NCBI GenBank assembly: GCA_039090855.1
Contig: CM077016.1
Span: 52,347,436 to 52,411,435 of the forward strand
Direction: 5' to 3'
DNA: 64,000 nt
Source: Macrothele yani
Taxonomy: Eukaryota; Arthropoda; Arachnida; Araneae; Macrothelidae
In this document: positions 41,709 to 53,114 of the stretch, in pieces
Layout of the letters: each line of letters opens with the position of its first letter
How positions within the stretch are numbered: position 1 is the first letter of the stretch
Translations under genes and position numbers: made by a program
Notes under the pieces: generated by a model
What the model saw: the letters and a program-made list of their open reading frames with translations, nothing else
Told to the model about the DNA's origin: nothing
Databases searched by the model: none

Positions 41709-44126
41709 AACAAGAAAGATGACATCGAATTTTCGGGTGGAATAAGCACGTCTTTTGAATCCGTTCTAACGCAAATTAAATTTACCAAAGCTATTCAAAG
41801 TCAATGGAACCGGTATGGAAAACAATAGATCTGACGAAAGAAAGATTTTCAATCGCGTTTTTAATCCCTCAGATATTGCTGTAAACGGAATCGTGAGCTT
41901 ACGGACTCTTAGAAACAGATTTCGACAAAAATAAGATGACTTTACGTCCCCTGGTGGGAAAACCATGCATTATTTTAGGAAGAAAGTATTCTCAAAAGGT
42001 TTATCCATATAAGCGGTATCAGTCCAAGAAAAAAATTTGTCTAGTTTTCAGGAGCCCAGATTTTGCTACAAATACATCAGAAGCAGAAACTAACACTTAT
42101 GACCTTTGGTGGCCAAACCTTTCTTTACCAAACATAAGAAATTATGTGAAAAATATTTTCCATCAGGTTTTGTATGCGACACAGGGAGAATTTTTCAAAT
42201 TGGAGGTTTAGAAGCAGAAATAATGCAGAAAACGCAATTTACCTTCGTGTCCCCTAGCGGAAAGTCTATGATTTACTAAAAAATTTTGAATTCATAGGAA
42301 AAACATTTCGCATCGTTAACACTATCCCACAAAGAAAGAATTTTTTTAAATCGGACTCCTAAAACTAGAGCTATTGACAAAAATAAGTTATACATCTACG
42401 CCCCCTGGTGTAGAAACCATGCATTATTTCAAGAAGAAAATTTTCCTAAAAGGTTTGTCGACATGAGTAGTATCGGTCAACGACTTTTTCTGCAATCGAG
42501 ATTTTAAAAGCTCATATTTTGCTTCAAATACATCAGAAGCGGAATTTAAGACTTACGCCACCTGGTGGCCAAACCATTTTTTACAAAAATTAGAAATTAT
42601 GTGCAAACGATTTCCCATCATGCCACGTCTCTTGATGTTTAAAGTAAGGCTTTTTCTGTCCTATTTTTTTTTTTAGTACCACACTAAAGTTGTATACTTT
42701 ATTTATAGACACCTAGTATATTTAGAAATAACTAGCTTTTACGCAGTTTGCAGGCTGTTTACGTTCTATCTCTGTATCCGGTGCTAAAAGAATTTTTCAA
42801 ATCGGAGATTTAGAAGCGGAGATATAGGGGAAACGCAACTAACCGCTACGCCCCCAAGCGGAAAGTCTATGAACTACTTGAAAATTTTTAAATTATATGA
42901 ACCACATGCCCCACTAGAAACACTATCCAACAAAGAAGGAATTTTTCAAATCGGACTCTTAGAAGCAGAGATATTGAGAAAAATAAGATATACATCTACG
43001 CCTCCTGGCGTATAAACCATGCATTATTTCAAGAAGAAAATGTACCTAAAAGGTTTGTCGACATGATTAGTTTGGGTCAACAAATTACGTCTTTTTCAAT
43101 CGAGAATTTAGAAGCTCATATTTTGCTGCAAATACATCAGAAGCGGAAATTAAGATTTACGCCCCCTGGTGGCCAAACCATTTCTTTACAAAAATTAGAA
43201 GTTATGTGCAAACGATTTCCCATCAGGAGCTGTATCCGGTGCAGAAAGAATTTTTCAAATCGGAGATTTAGAAGCAGAGATATAGAGGGAAACGCAATTT
43301 ACCTTTACGCCCCCTAGCGAAAAGTCTATGAATTACTTGAAAATTTTGAAATTATATGAAAAACATGTCACACTGGAAACACTATCCAACAAAGAAGGAT
43401 TTTTTTCAAATCGGACTCCTAGAAGTAGAGATATTGACATAAATAAGATTTACATCTACGCCCCTTGGCGGAGAAACGAATATTTCAGGAAAAAAATATT
43501 CCAAAAAGGTTTATCGATGTGAGGGGCATCAGTCCACGAAAGAATTTTTTCAATCGATATTCTAAAAAGCTCAGATTTTATGGCAAATACATCAGAAGCA
43601 AAAATTAACTAACGCCTCCTGGTGGCCAAAGTATTCTTTACCAAAAATTTGAAATTATATGCAAAAGATTTTCCATCAGGAAGTGTATCCGCTGAAGAAA
43701 ACAATTTTCAAATCGGAGTTTTAGAAGAAGAGTTACCGGGAAAAATGTAATTTATTTTACGCTCCCTAGCGGAAAATCTATGCGTAATTTGAAAAAGTAA
43801 CTATATCTAAAATACTCTTCGACATAAATGGAATCGAAAGATAAAATAATTTTTTCAATCGGATGTTTAAAAGCAAATATGTGGGATAAAATGTATTTTT
43901 GAATTCGACATCTGCATTTACGCCCTCTAGCGGCGAAATTCTACATCGTAAAAAAAAAGAAACGAAATGAAGGATCATCATTCGCATATTTCAAGCTTCC
44001 CAATGCAAAAAGTTTTTCAAATCGGACTAATAGTTGCAGAGATACCGTGGGGACGGGCGGACGGACAAACCGATAACATAAGCACGTTCTTTTTTTTTCT
44101 TTTTTTTTTTTTACAAAAGACGTGCT
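41709..44126 (+). repeat. E1-a, modular element with CTCF-like cores
   Basis: Starts AACAAGAAAGATGACATCGA and ends in the hairpin AGCACGTTCT...AAAAGACGTGCT (44081-44126), preceded by a GGACGG microsatellite. Between lie modules with the core ACGCCCCCTGGTGG or a variant, at about 41943, 42098, 42245, 42397, 42553, 42845, 42997, 43158, 43305, 43457, 43612, 43758 and 43918. Module subtypes recur in a three-step order (GGTGGCCAAAC, CTAGCGGAAAG, TGGCGGAGAAAC). No coherent protein. The reverse complement of the first subtype matches the vertebrate CTCF consensus. Confidence 0.85.
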
Positions 44127-45007
44127 AACAAGAAAGATGACACCGAATTTTCAGGTGCAATGAGCATGTCTTTCGAGTCCGTTCTGACGCAAATTAAATT
44201 TATCAAAGCTATCCAAAGTCAATGGAACCGGTATGGAGAACAAAAGCATCTAACCAAAGAAAGAAGTTTTTTTTCAGTCGTGTATTTAATCCCGCAGATA
44301 TTGCTGTAAACGGAATCGTGAGCTTACGCCCTCTGGTTGCAGGCATGTGCGTTAAAAAAATTGAATTTATATAAGAAACATTTCACAGCGGAAACGCTCT
44401 TAATCAAAGAAAGACTTTTTCAAATCAGAGATATGGACAAATAAGATATTCATCTACGTCCCCTGGCGGGAAAACAATGCGTTATTTTAGGAAGAAAGTA
44501 TACTCAAAAGGTTCTTTAGATGTGAGTGGTATCGGTCCAAGAAAAAAAATCTTTAGACGAGTTTCCAGGAACACAAATTTTGCTACAAATACATCAGAAG
44601 CTAAAATTAACACTTATGCCCCTTGGTGGCCAAACAATTCTCTACCAAATATTAAAAATTATAGGAAAAACATTTCACACCGGAGCAGCATGCGATATAG
44701 GGATAATTTTGCAAATCGCAGTTTTAGAAGCAGATATCGAGAAAAGCGCCATTTACCATTACTCCCCTAGCGGAAAGTCAATGAGTTACTTGAAAATTTT
44801 GAAATTATATGAACAAACATTTCGCATCGGAATCTATCCAACACAATAGGAATTTTTCAAAGAAGCAGTGATATAAAAAAATATGTAATATCACAATTCT
44901 CAGATATTATAGCTTGTTTGTTAGGGGGTCAACAGAATGATGCACATACATCCTACAATCACCCGTTTGACACTTCAAGTACCCGATTTCTTACGGTAAA
45001 AAAATAT
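44127..45007 (+). repeat. E1-b, truncated second E1 unit
   Basis: Begins AACAAGAAAGATGACACCGA directly after the E1-a hairpin and keeps the module order for four cores (about 44335, 44459, 44617, 44765). It degenerates after 44880 without a terminal hairpin. Confidence 0.8.
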
Positions 45008-45412
45008 ACAAGAAAGATGACTCCGAATTTTCGGGTGTAATAAACATGTCTCGTAAATCCGTTCTGACGCAAATTCAATTTATCAAAGCTATTCAAAGTC
45101 AATGGAACCGGTATGGGAAAACAATAGTATATGGCGGAAGAAAAAATTTTCAATCTGGTTTTTAATTCCTCAGATATTGCTGTAAACGGAATCGTGAGCT
45201 TACGCCCTCTGTGTGCAGATTTTTACGTTAAGAAAAACATGAATTTATATGAGAAACATTTCGCACCGGATACGCTCTCCAACACCGAAAGAAGTTTTCA
45301 AATCGGACTCTTAGAAACAGATATCGACAAAAATAAGATGTGACTTTAGGTCCCCTGGTGGAAAAACCATGCATTATTTTAGGAAGAAAGTATTCTCAAA
45401 AAGGTTTTTCTA

Positions 45413-46815
45413 CACTGCTAGCCACCCAAAATGCAACACCAAGAAGGACACGAGATAGCAAAGCCAGATTTACTGGACACATAACAACAGATACAAAGAT
45501 GAAACGATTGAGCTTACAGGCCCGTGCGACTTGCGGAACACGCAGACATCAATAGTTCGTGTGGCCCCCATGGCTGGCAATAACGGCCGCTACACGCCGC
45601 GGTATTAAACGAAAGAGGCTTTGGATGTAAGCTTGGGGTATGTCGGTCCAGTCTGCTTACACACGTTGCCACAGTTCATCAGGCGTAGCCGCGGGTGATG
45701 CTTGCCGGGCCACTCGGTTGCCGATCAGCGACCAGACGTGTTCGATTGACGACATATCGGGAGAACAGGCGCGCCACGGCAGCAGTTACACCTGGTGGAC
45801 AATAAAGAATTGTTGCACGATGCGTGCCACGTGCGGGCACGCATTGTCCTGTTGAAACGTGGCCGCTGGCATGTCCTGCAGGTAAAGGAGGACTACAGGC
45901 TCCAAAACGTCGGAGATGTAGCGGTGGCTGTTGAGTGTACCGGCGATGCGCACCAGAGGGGTGCGGGTGCCATATACAATTGCGCCCCAAACCATAACGC
46001 CAGGCGAGGACCGGCAGGGCCATGCATAATGCAGGCGTCATACAGTCTCTCGCCGCGGTGCCGCCACACGCGGATCCGACCATCGTGGTTTTGCAGGCAG
46101 AAGCTGGATTCGTCGTAGAAGACAATGTCGTGCCATTCCGTAGTCCAGGTGCGGCGTTCAACGGCCCACTGCCGCCGCACTCGCCGGTGGTGTAACGTCA
46201 ATGGTAATCGGAGCAATGTGCGCCGTACGACAAGTCCACACTCCTGCAGACGACGTCGAACGGTACGTGCCGATACAGGTTGTTGCGCAATACACCCTAG
46301 TTCCCGCGCTAACGTTCGTTATGTGGCGGTGCGAGCCGTCAATGCCCGCCGCACATGCTGGTCCTCTCATTCGGCGGTGTGCCGCGGCAATCGCTCACGT
46401 CGGTCTGTCCGTCCGTCCCTCCTGCACCCACCGAATCCATACTCGCCTCACTGTGGCTGGATGTCGTCCCACACGGGCACCGATCTCTCGGTACGATAAA
46501 CCGCTGTCGCGATAAGCCACTATTCGTCCTCTGTCGAACTCCGAAACGAGCTGGAATGACTGCCGTATTCTGCGACGAGGCATCAGAAAGCTTCCCACGC
46601 ACAGGTCCGGCAGCATAACACACTTCCACTACTTACACCTCGCCTTCTGTGCACCCTTCTTACAGTGCTTCTCGGTGGCGTGCCGGGCGCACATGATTTG
46701 CATATGCCCTGCAATGCTAATCGTTTGCATGTCCTCTCGCGGGCGACGCATGCTGCGAATTGCAGGCCAATCGGATGCTTCCTTCTTGGTGTTGCAATTT
46801 GGGTGGCCAGCGGTG
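45413..46815 (-). mobile_element. Tc1-I, same family as Tc1-C
   Basis: A 1403-bp element with ends CACTGCTAGCCACCCAAAAT (left) and the complement of CACCGCTGGCCACCCAAATT (right), TA at 45411-45412 and 46816-46817. E1-c sequence is continuous across it, so it is younger than the array. Confidence 0.94.
45549..46583 (-). pseudogene. Tc1 transposase pseudogene (Tc1-I)
   Basis: Starts MPRRRIRQSFQLVSEFDRGR at 46583, HTH YREIGARVGRHPATVRRVW, then shifts. RRTWTTEWHDIVFYDESSFC holds the first D, then DGRIRVWRHRGERLYDACI, MVWGAIVYGTRTPLVRI, FQQDNACPHVARIV (second D) and SIEHVWSLIGNRVARQ (E). Tail SHGGHTNY with stop at 45549. Better preserved than Tc1-C at the N-terminus but still with several shifts. 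Confidence 0.9.
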
Positions 46816-48288
46816 TATATGAGCTGTATCGGTCCAACAAAACAAAAAATTTAGTCGAGTTTTCAGGAGCCCAGATTCTGCTACAAATTCATCAGAAGCA
46901 GAAATTAACACTTATGCCCCCTGCTGGCCAAATCATTTTTTACCAAACATTAGAAATTATGTGAAAAATATTTTCCATCAGGTCCTGTATGCGATACAGG
47001 AAGACATTTTCAAATCTGAGGTTTAGAAGCAGAAAACGCAATTTACTTTCATGTCCCCTATAGCGGAAAGTCTATGATTTACTAGAAAATTTTGAATTCA
47101 TAGGAAAAACATTTCGCATCGTTAACACTATCCCACAAAGAAAGAATTTTTTTAAATCGGACTCCTAAAACTAGAGCTATTGACAAAAATAAGTTATACA
47201 TCTACGCCCCCTGGTGTAGAAACCATGCATTATTTCAAGAAGAAAATTTTCCTAAAAGGTTTGTCGACATGAGTAGTATCGGTCAACGACTTTTTTTGCA
47301 ATCGAGATTTTAGAAGCTCATATTTTGCTGCAAATACATCAGAAGCTGAAATTAAGACTTACGCCTCCTGGTGGCCAAACTATTTTTTTCAAAAATTAGT
47401 AATTACGTGCAAAGGATTTTCCATCAGGTCCTGTATGCGATACATGAAGAATTTTTTGAATAGGAGATTTAGAAGCAGAGATATAGGGGGGAAAGCAATT
47501 TACCTTTACGCCCCCTAGCCGAAAGTCTACGCATTACTTGAAAATTTTGAAATTATACGAAAAACATGTCACACTGGAAACACTATCCAACAAAGGAATT
47601 TTTCAAAACGTACTCCTAGAAGTAGAGATTTTGACAAAAATAAGATATACATCTACGCTCCCTGGCGGAGAAACTGTGGAATATTTTAAGAAAATATTCC
47701 GAAAAGGTTTATCGATGTGAGTGGCATCAGTCCACGAAAGAATTTTTTCAATCGATATTTTAGAAGCTCAGATTTTATGGCAAATACATCAGAAGCAAAA
47801 ATTAACACTTACGCCCCCTGGTGGCCAAAATATTCTTTCCCAAAAATTTGAAATTTTATGCAAAAGATTTTCCATCAGGAGGTGTATCCGCTGAAAAAAA
47901 ATGTTTTTAAATCGAGTTTTAGAAGAAGAGTTATCGGGAAAAATGAAATTTTCTTTTACGCCCCCTAACGGAAAATCTATGCGTAATTTGAAAAAATAAC
48001 TATATCTAAAATACTCTTCGACACAAATGGAATCGAAAGATCAAAGAATTGTTTCAATCGGATGTTTAGAAGCAAATTTGTGGAATAAAACGTATTTTTG
48101 AATTCGACATCGGCATTTACGCCCTCTAGCGGCGAAATTGTACATCGTAAAAAAAAAAAGAGAAATTAAGGATCATTCGCATTTTTCAAGCTTCCCAATG
48201 CAAAAAGAATTTTTGAAATCGGACTAATGGTTGCAGAGATATCGTGGGTACGGACGGACAAACCGGTAACATAAGCACTATCTTTTTT

Positions 48289-49056
48289 ACGCTTTCCAAC
48301 CGTAGGTTGAAGAAGCGTATATGCTCCAGCTTTGTCCGTCCGTCCGTCCGTCTGCACGATAACTCGCGTAAAAATGGTTCGATTTTGATGAAATTTTAGT
48401 ATGTGGTAGGGGACCCCTGGCGACGAACCCTATTGAAAATATATCGTAGGGGACCACCTGGGAATGAACCCTATTGAAAATGGGTGAAGTGGGGTCAAAG
48501 GTCAGGACTTAGGAGCGGGATGCATTCCATTGCCCTTATGCGTCATAACGTGCGTAAAAATGTTCCGATTTCGATGAAAGTTCAGTATGTGGTAGGGGGG
48601 CCACCTCGGGACAAACCCTTTTGAAACTGGGTGAAATGGGGTCAAAGATCGGGACATAGGAGCGGAATAACTTCTATCGCCATTATGCGTCATAACTTAC
48701 GTAAAAATGCTTCGATTTGGATGAAATGTTAGTATGTTGTAGGGGCCTTCCTGGGGACGTATCCGATTGAAAATGGGAGAAATAGGGTCAAAGGTTAGGA
48801 CACAATAGCGGGATCTATTCCATAGCCCTTATGCATCATAACTTACGTAACAATGCTTCGATTGCAACAAAACTTTATCTTGTTATTTCGGAGGTATACT
48901 GAACGGGTTCTGTTGAATTTCATCGAAATGGGATCAAAGGTCAGGCCACAAGAGCGAGATTTATTCCACAGCCATTAACCTCATAACTTGAGTAATGATT
49001 CCTGGTATGTTGAAAAGCGTATTATAATCAATGCATTGCATGATTTCACCAACTTG
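48289..49056 (+). mobile_element. E2 modular hairpin element, copy 2
   Basis: Opens with the hairpin ACGCTTTCCAACC-GTA-GGTTGAAGAAGCGT, then (TCCG)n at 48328-48348, then modules of about 146 bp. CATAACTTACGTAAAAATGC or a variant lies at about 48543, 48690, 48836 and 48981. A DR1-like GGGTCAAAGGTCA or variant lies at about 48492, 48638, 48784 and 48930. It ends ATGCATTGCATGATTTCACC then AACTTG. Non-coding. It sits inside the loop of the E1-c hairpin. Confidence 0.85.
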
Positions 49057-49074
49057 TTTTACAAAAGACGTGCT

Positions 49075-49460
49075 AAAAAAGGCACCGAAATCTCGAGCAC
49101 ATACCCTGAATCCCTTCTGACTAATAAAAAAATCACAGCAGATTTTTGGAGCAGGAAAACTGCGTTAATTGAAGAAACTGTGCAAAATGGTGTTTTGTAA
49201 ATGGTATCTAATGAAAAATTGTTTTCAGTTGGAATTTCAAAAGCAATGCCATGAAATAAAATATATTTTGAATAAGATAACATTTAATCCCCCTAGGGAG
49301 AAGTGTCTCGAAAAACCGGCAAAGATCATCGTTCTGGCAATTCAGGCTCCCCGAAACAAGAGATTTTTCGAATTGGTCCAATAGGTGCAGAGATATAGTA
49401 TCCATAGTCTGACAGGTGGACGGACAGAGACTATAAGTACTCTTAAGACTTGCTGAAGAA
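49075..49460 (+). repeat. Diverged E1 relative
   Basis: Starts AAAAGGCACCGAAATCTCGA and CTGAATCCCTTCTGAC, parallel to the E1 start. It has two degenerate modules (ATCCCCCTAGGGAGAAG near 49287) and ends GTGCAGAGATATAGTATCC, GGTGGACGGACAGAGAC like an E1 end. Confidence 0.6.
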
Positions 49461-51557
49461 AAAAAGTAATTATTAATAAGAACTGTTCACATCACATTAA
49501 ATTTTCATTAATTTTCGATGCAATATCAAATGTAAAAAAAAAAGAATCCACGTCTTATTTTATTTGAATTCTTATTTTGTATATAACATGTTCTCACCAA
49601 GTTGATGTTCCGACATATTTGTGCGTCCTAGGATACTCAAATTATGAAATACACAATTATATTCTATAAATACGGACGTTTCAATTCATCTTCCTTAAGG
49701 TTTTTATTGTACTCTAAGAAATTTCAAGTAAATCTTAGAAGCCTTGGCGTTATTAGTACTCAGCAAGCCATTAACAAAGTCTGGAACCTTATATCAAGCA
49801 ATCAGAGAGCTAAGATTCATACTGTATTGAACGCCGAATCAAAAATAAAATAGACCAATGATTGAGAGACAGAAGTTTGGTCCCCAGAGAGTTGCGATGC
49901 ATTCGAGCAAACGGTTCATTAACTGCGCAGCTCGACAGATATTGACGTATCTGCTCGCGTTGCCAGCGAGGCAGACTGCAATGGTGGACGTCACTTGTTT
50001 GACATTTTAATACGTTGATAACGCAGCCAGTGACCTGCTCTGCAACAGCTGTCCAGCTATATTTGGTCGCCTTGTCTGATCGAAAATGGAGTTAACAGGG
50101 CATGATGATGGCCACGTACATTTATTATTGCCAGGAGTTATCAGCGGGGTGAAAAAGGGCAAATTTAGGTCAAACTGTTGACCATACTTCTTTCAATGCT
50201 CTTCTGAACACGTTGCTGTAAGAATAAATGACATCTTTGCGCCGTAAGAGTGTGAGCTGAAAACTTCATTCAGACAAAGCGTAAGGAAATTTAATGTATT
50301 TTAATACTCAAGAGAATTCAGCATTTAATCGAATGGGTTGTAGTTACCGATTCGATTTAATCCAAACAAAAAGAAATTTCGCAGGCGTATTAATCTTCTC
50401 GCAAGTTGAAATAAAAATCAATTTTCCTTTAAACTTCTCCGTTTTTTATTTTATTTTTCTAACAATACCAAGGAATCAGCTAATCTGTCCCCTTTAATTC
50501 GTGAATATCTTAATCATTAGTTGATGTTAGTCTAAAAAAAAAAAAGCATAACTTGGGCTACTATTTGAAGAGGGGGGGGGGCACTATGAATTTGTGAGCG
50601 AACTACAAAACTGTAAAATCTGGCAAATTAGCATTTTCTGGATACCTAACAAGACGACATTCTGAAACAAGTTCGGAAATCTTTAACGTAAGAAGTATTT
50701 TAATGAAGGAAAAATCCATTCCTCTTTATTTTTGTGGCCTTCTGTAGTGACAAGTCTTTTTTTTTCTTTAATTCATTCATTAATTCATTCTTTAATTCAT
50801 TCATTCATTTAATTCATAAGTCTTTAAATTCATTTTTAAGTCCATCTGAGCCTCTAAGGGGACTTAAAAAATGAATTACTTGAAAAGTATTATTTACAGA
50901 AGTGAAAAATTTGGCAGTAATTTGCTACCATTTTCCACTCAAGTAGTAACAAGTGCAGAACAGCACTTTTCGTGAAATAATACAAAACAAGAGCAATCTT
51001 TCCCAGTTGTTGAAGATCAGTTATATAAGTTCGTATATTTTATGTATATCATCTAATTTTTGAAAGCATTACAAAAGAATTAAGCGAAAATTCTGAAAGA
51101 ATAGCTAATCAGGCGGCCAATCCACGACATCTGCGAATATTTTCAACAGTAGAACTAAACATTTGCTCTTCCATCATGTCATCTCTTGTGATGGCCAGCA
51201 CATGTTGTCCTGAAACGTTTTTGCTGTCAATAACCAGTAAATTTATGCTTGTGTCTGTTCTCTCCTTGCCTCTTCAGCGCGATTGTTCCCATAGTGGCGC
51301 AATGTGGAACTAATTTTTCTCCCCGCTGAATAGTTTCCTCATGCCCTCAAACTACGAAACAAGTTTCGTCGCGATATCTCCATTTCTAGCTTTTTCTCGA
51401 CGCCCTGGAATAGGGATAATTATTTTTTAACCTCCGATATATTGTTTAGTGACTCGCCGTCCACTCGTCACGATTCAATTTCGTTTGTCCACGCACACAG
51501 GATAAGACTGGAACGGTTGGATTCGTCAGAGCTATTAAGGCGACAGTGCTGCACTGA
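49461..51557. other. Anonymous DNA with simple repeats
   Basis: Includes a G-run at 50571-50581 and an (ATTC)n region at 50770-50815. A more GC-rich patch at about 49900-50100 has no readable family signature. Short frames are not convincing. Confidence 0.4.
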
Positions 51558-51559
51558 TA

Positions 51560-52830
51560 TTGGGTTGATGCATAAGTTCATGCCGTTTTATTTCACGAGT
51601 GTTTCCCAGGTCAGTAGTGAAGGTGCAGATGGCCACTTGTATATCAAAATGTAGTCAGAAATGTCGTGTATCTAAATCGTATTGCTTTGTGCGATGGTGG
51701 CTAATGGTTTTCAGATACGGAAGTATGGAGTGTCAAGAAGAGAGGAATGAACATTTCAGACATCTGCTCCTCTACGATTTCAACAAGGGATTCTCAGCCA
51801 CCGAGGCTACTAGACAAACTTGTGCTGCACATGGGGAGGATGCTACCGCTCTGAGGATAGCCTGCAAATGGTTTGACCGGTTCCGAGGTGGCAATTTTGA
51901 CCTCAACGACTCTCCACGCTCAGGTCCTCCATCTCGCTTTGATGAGGATCGTTTGAACCATCTCATCCACTTGGATCCACGTCAAACCACATGCGAATTG
52001 GCCATTGAGATGGACTGTGGTCAGACCACAGTGGTGAGACACCTGGAACGTATGGAAAAGTCCAGAAATCGGGGTCCTGGGTGCCTCACACTCTCACCGA
52101 GGACAACAAGAATGAGCTTGTTGCCGTATGTGGTTCCTTGTTCGCCCGTTATCGCGAATGCTCAAAGCAACACAAACCCTCTCTGTCACGTATTGTTACT
52201 GGAGATGAAAAGCGGTGCCTGTACGTCAATTTTATGCATCGGAGGGAATGGTTAAGCCCACACAAGACTCCCACATCACGTCCAAAACATGACCTTCATC
52301 CTGCAAAGATCATGTCCGTCTGGTGGGGCATCGAAGGCGTTATTCACTGGAAAATGCTGCCGAGGAATCGAACCATGAACGCTGTACTCTATTTTGAGCA
52401 ACTTCGCCGTGTGGAGGGAGCAATTCAGCAGAAACGGCCACATCGGCGCCATGCTGTCCTTAACGCACGCCCTCACAGTGCAAACATGACCCAAAATGGC
52501 CATTCAGGACATGAAACAGGAGATTCTTCCACATCCGGCCTATTCTCCAGAACTCGCCGCTTCAGACTACCACCTGTTCCGATCTCTGTCGAATGTACTC
52601 CGTGGTTGAACGTTCAACAATGATGTTGATCTCCAGAATTTCCTTGATTTCTTCGCAGCAAAACCAGCACGTTTTTTCAAGAACAGCAGTGCAGACCTAT
52701 CCAGACGTTGGGACACCATCGTAAACAATGGGGAGGGAATACATAGTTGATTAATTCAGTTTTCCCTTCTGATGTAATGCATTGCTGTAGTGCGGTGAAA
52801 ACAACGGAATGAACTTATGCATCAACCCAA
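51560..52830 (+). mobile_element. Mariner-1 element
   Basis: A 1271-bp element with ends TTGGGTTGATGCATAAGTTC and its complement, TA at 51558-51559 and 52831-52832. The size and ends are normal for mariner. Confidence 0.94.
51725..52750 (+). pseudogene. Mariner transposase pseudogene
   Basis: Starts MECQEERNEHFRHLLLYDF at 51725, HTH FSATEATRQTCAAHGEDA, WFDRFRGGNFDLNDSPRSGP, then a shift near 52060. SWVPHTLTEDNKNELVAVC and SRIVTGDEKRCLYVNFMH hold the first D. The second D is lost because HDNARPH reads LNARPH near 52465. After another shift come LPHPAYSPELAASDYHLFRS (third D of DD34D) and NNGEGIHS with stop at 52748-52750. Confidence 0.92.
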
Positions 52831-53114
52831 TATTTACTAGAGAGGATTAAGTCTACGAATGGAAAATTAATCATGTTAATACAACTTATAAAAAAGAAAC
52901 GAACATAACTTTGCGAAACATAAGAGTCTGAGTAAGAATATGAAAATTCAATTTACGTCGTAGATCCGAATAGATAGCGTTTTACTTCTGTGGAGAACAT
53001 CTAATGTTAAAACAGGAGGCGTTAAACTCCCAAACAATATAATACACGATTGCTGTTTCCATAATGAACAGTCAGCTTACCTTCTAAAGCTCTTGTATAA
53101 TTTTTTTCCTTTTT

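Larger units (their letters stand above)
45008..48288 (+). repeat. E1-c, interrupted by Tc1-I
   Basis: Begins ACAAGAAAGATGACTCCGAA. It runs to 45410, is broken by Tc1-I (45413-46815) and continues 46818-48288 with cores at about 45205, 45350, 46914, 47060, 47211, 47361, 47509, 47656, 47811, 47960 and 48118. Its terminal hairpin is split: left arm AGCACTATCTTTTTT at 48274-48288, right arm at 49061-49074 beyond an E2 insertion. Compared with E1-a the module order and flanks are the same. Confidence 0.85.

Noticed and set aside
41936..42211. ORFs within E1 arrays (for example FATNTSEA...WWPN frames)
   Set aside because: Openness follows from the modular repeat and does not persist between copies; there is no conserved codon structure or domain.
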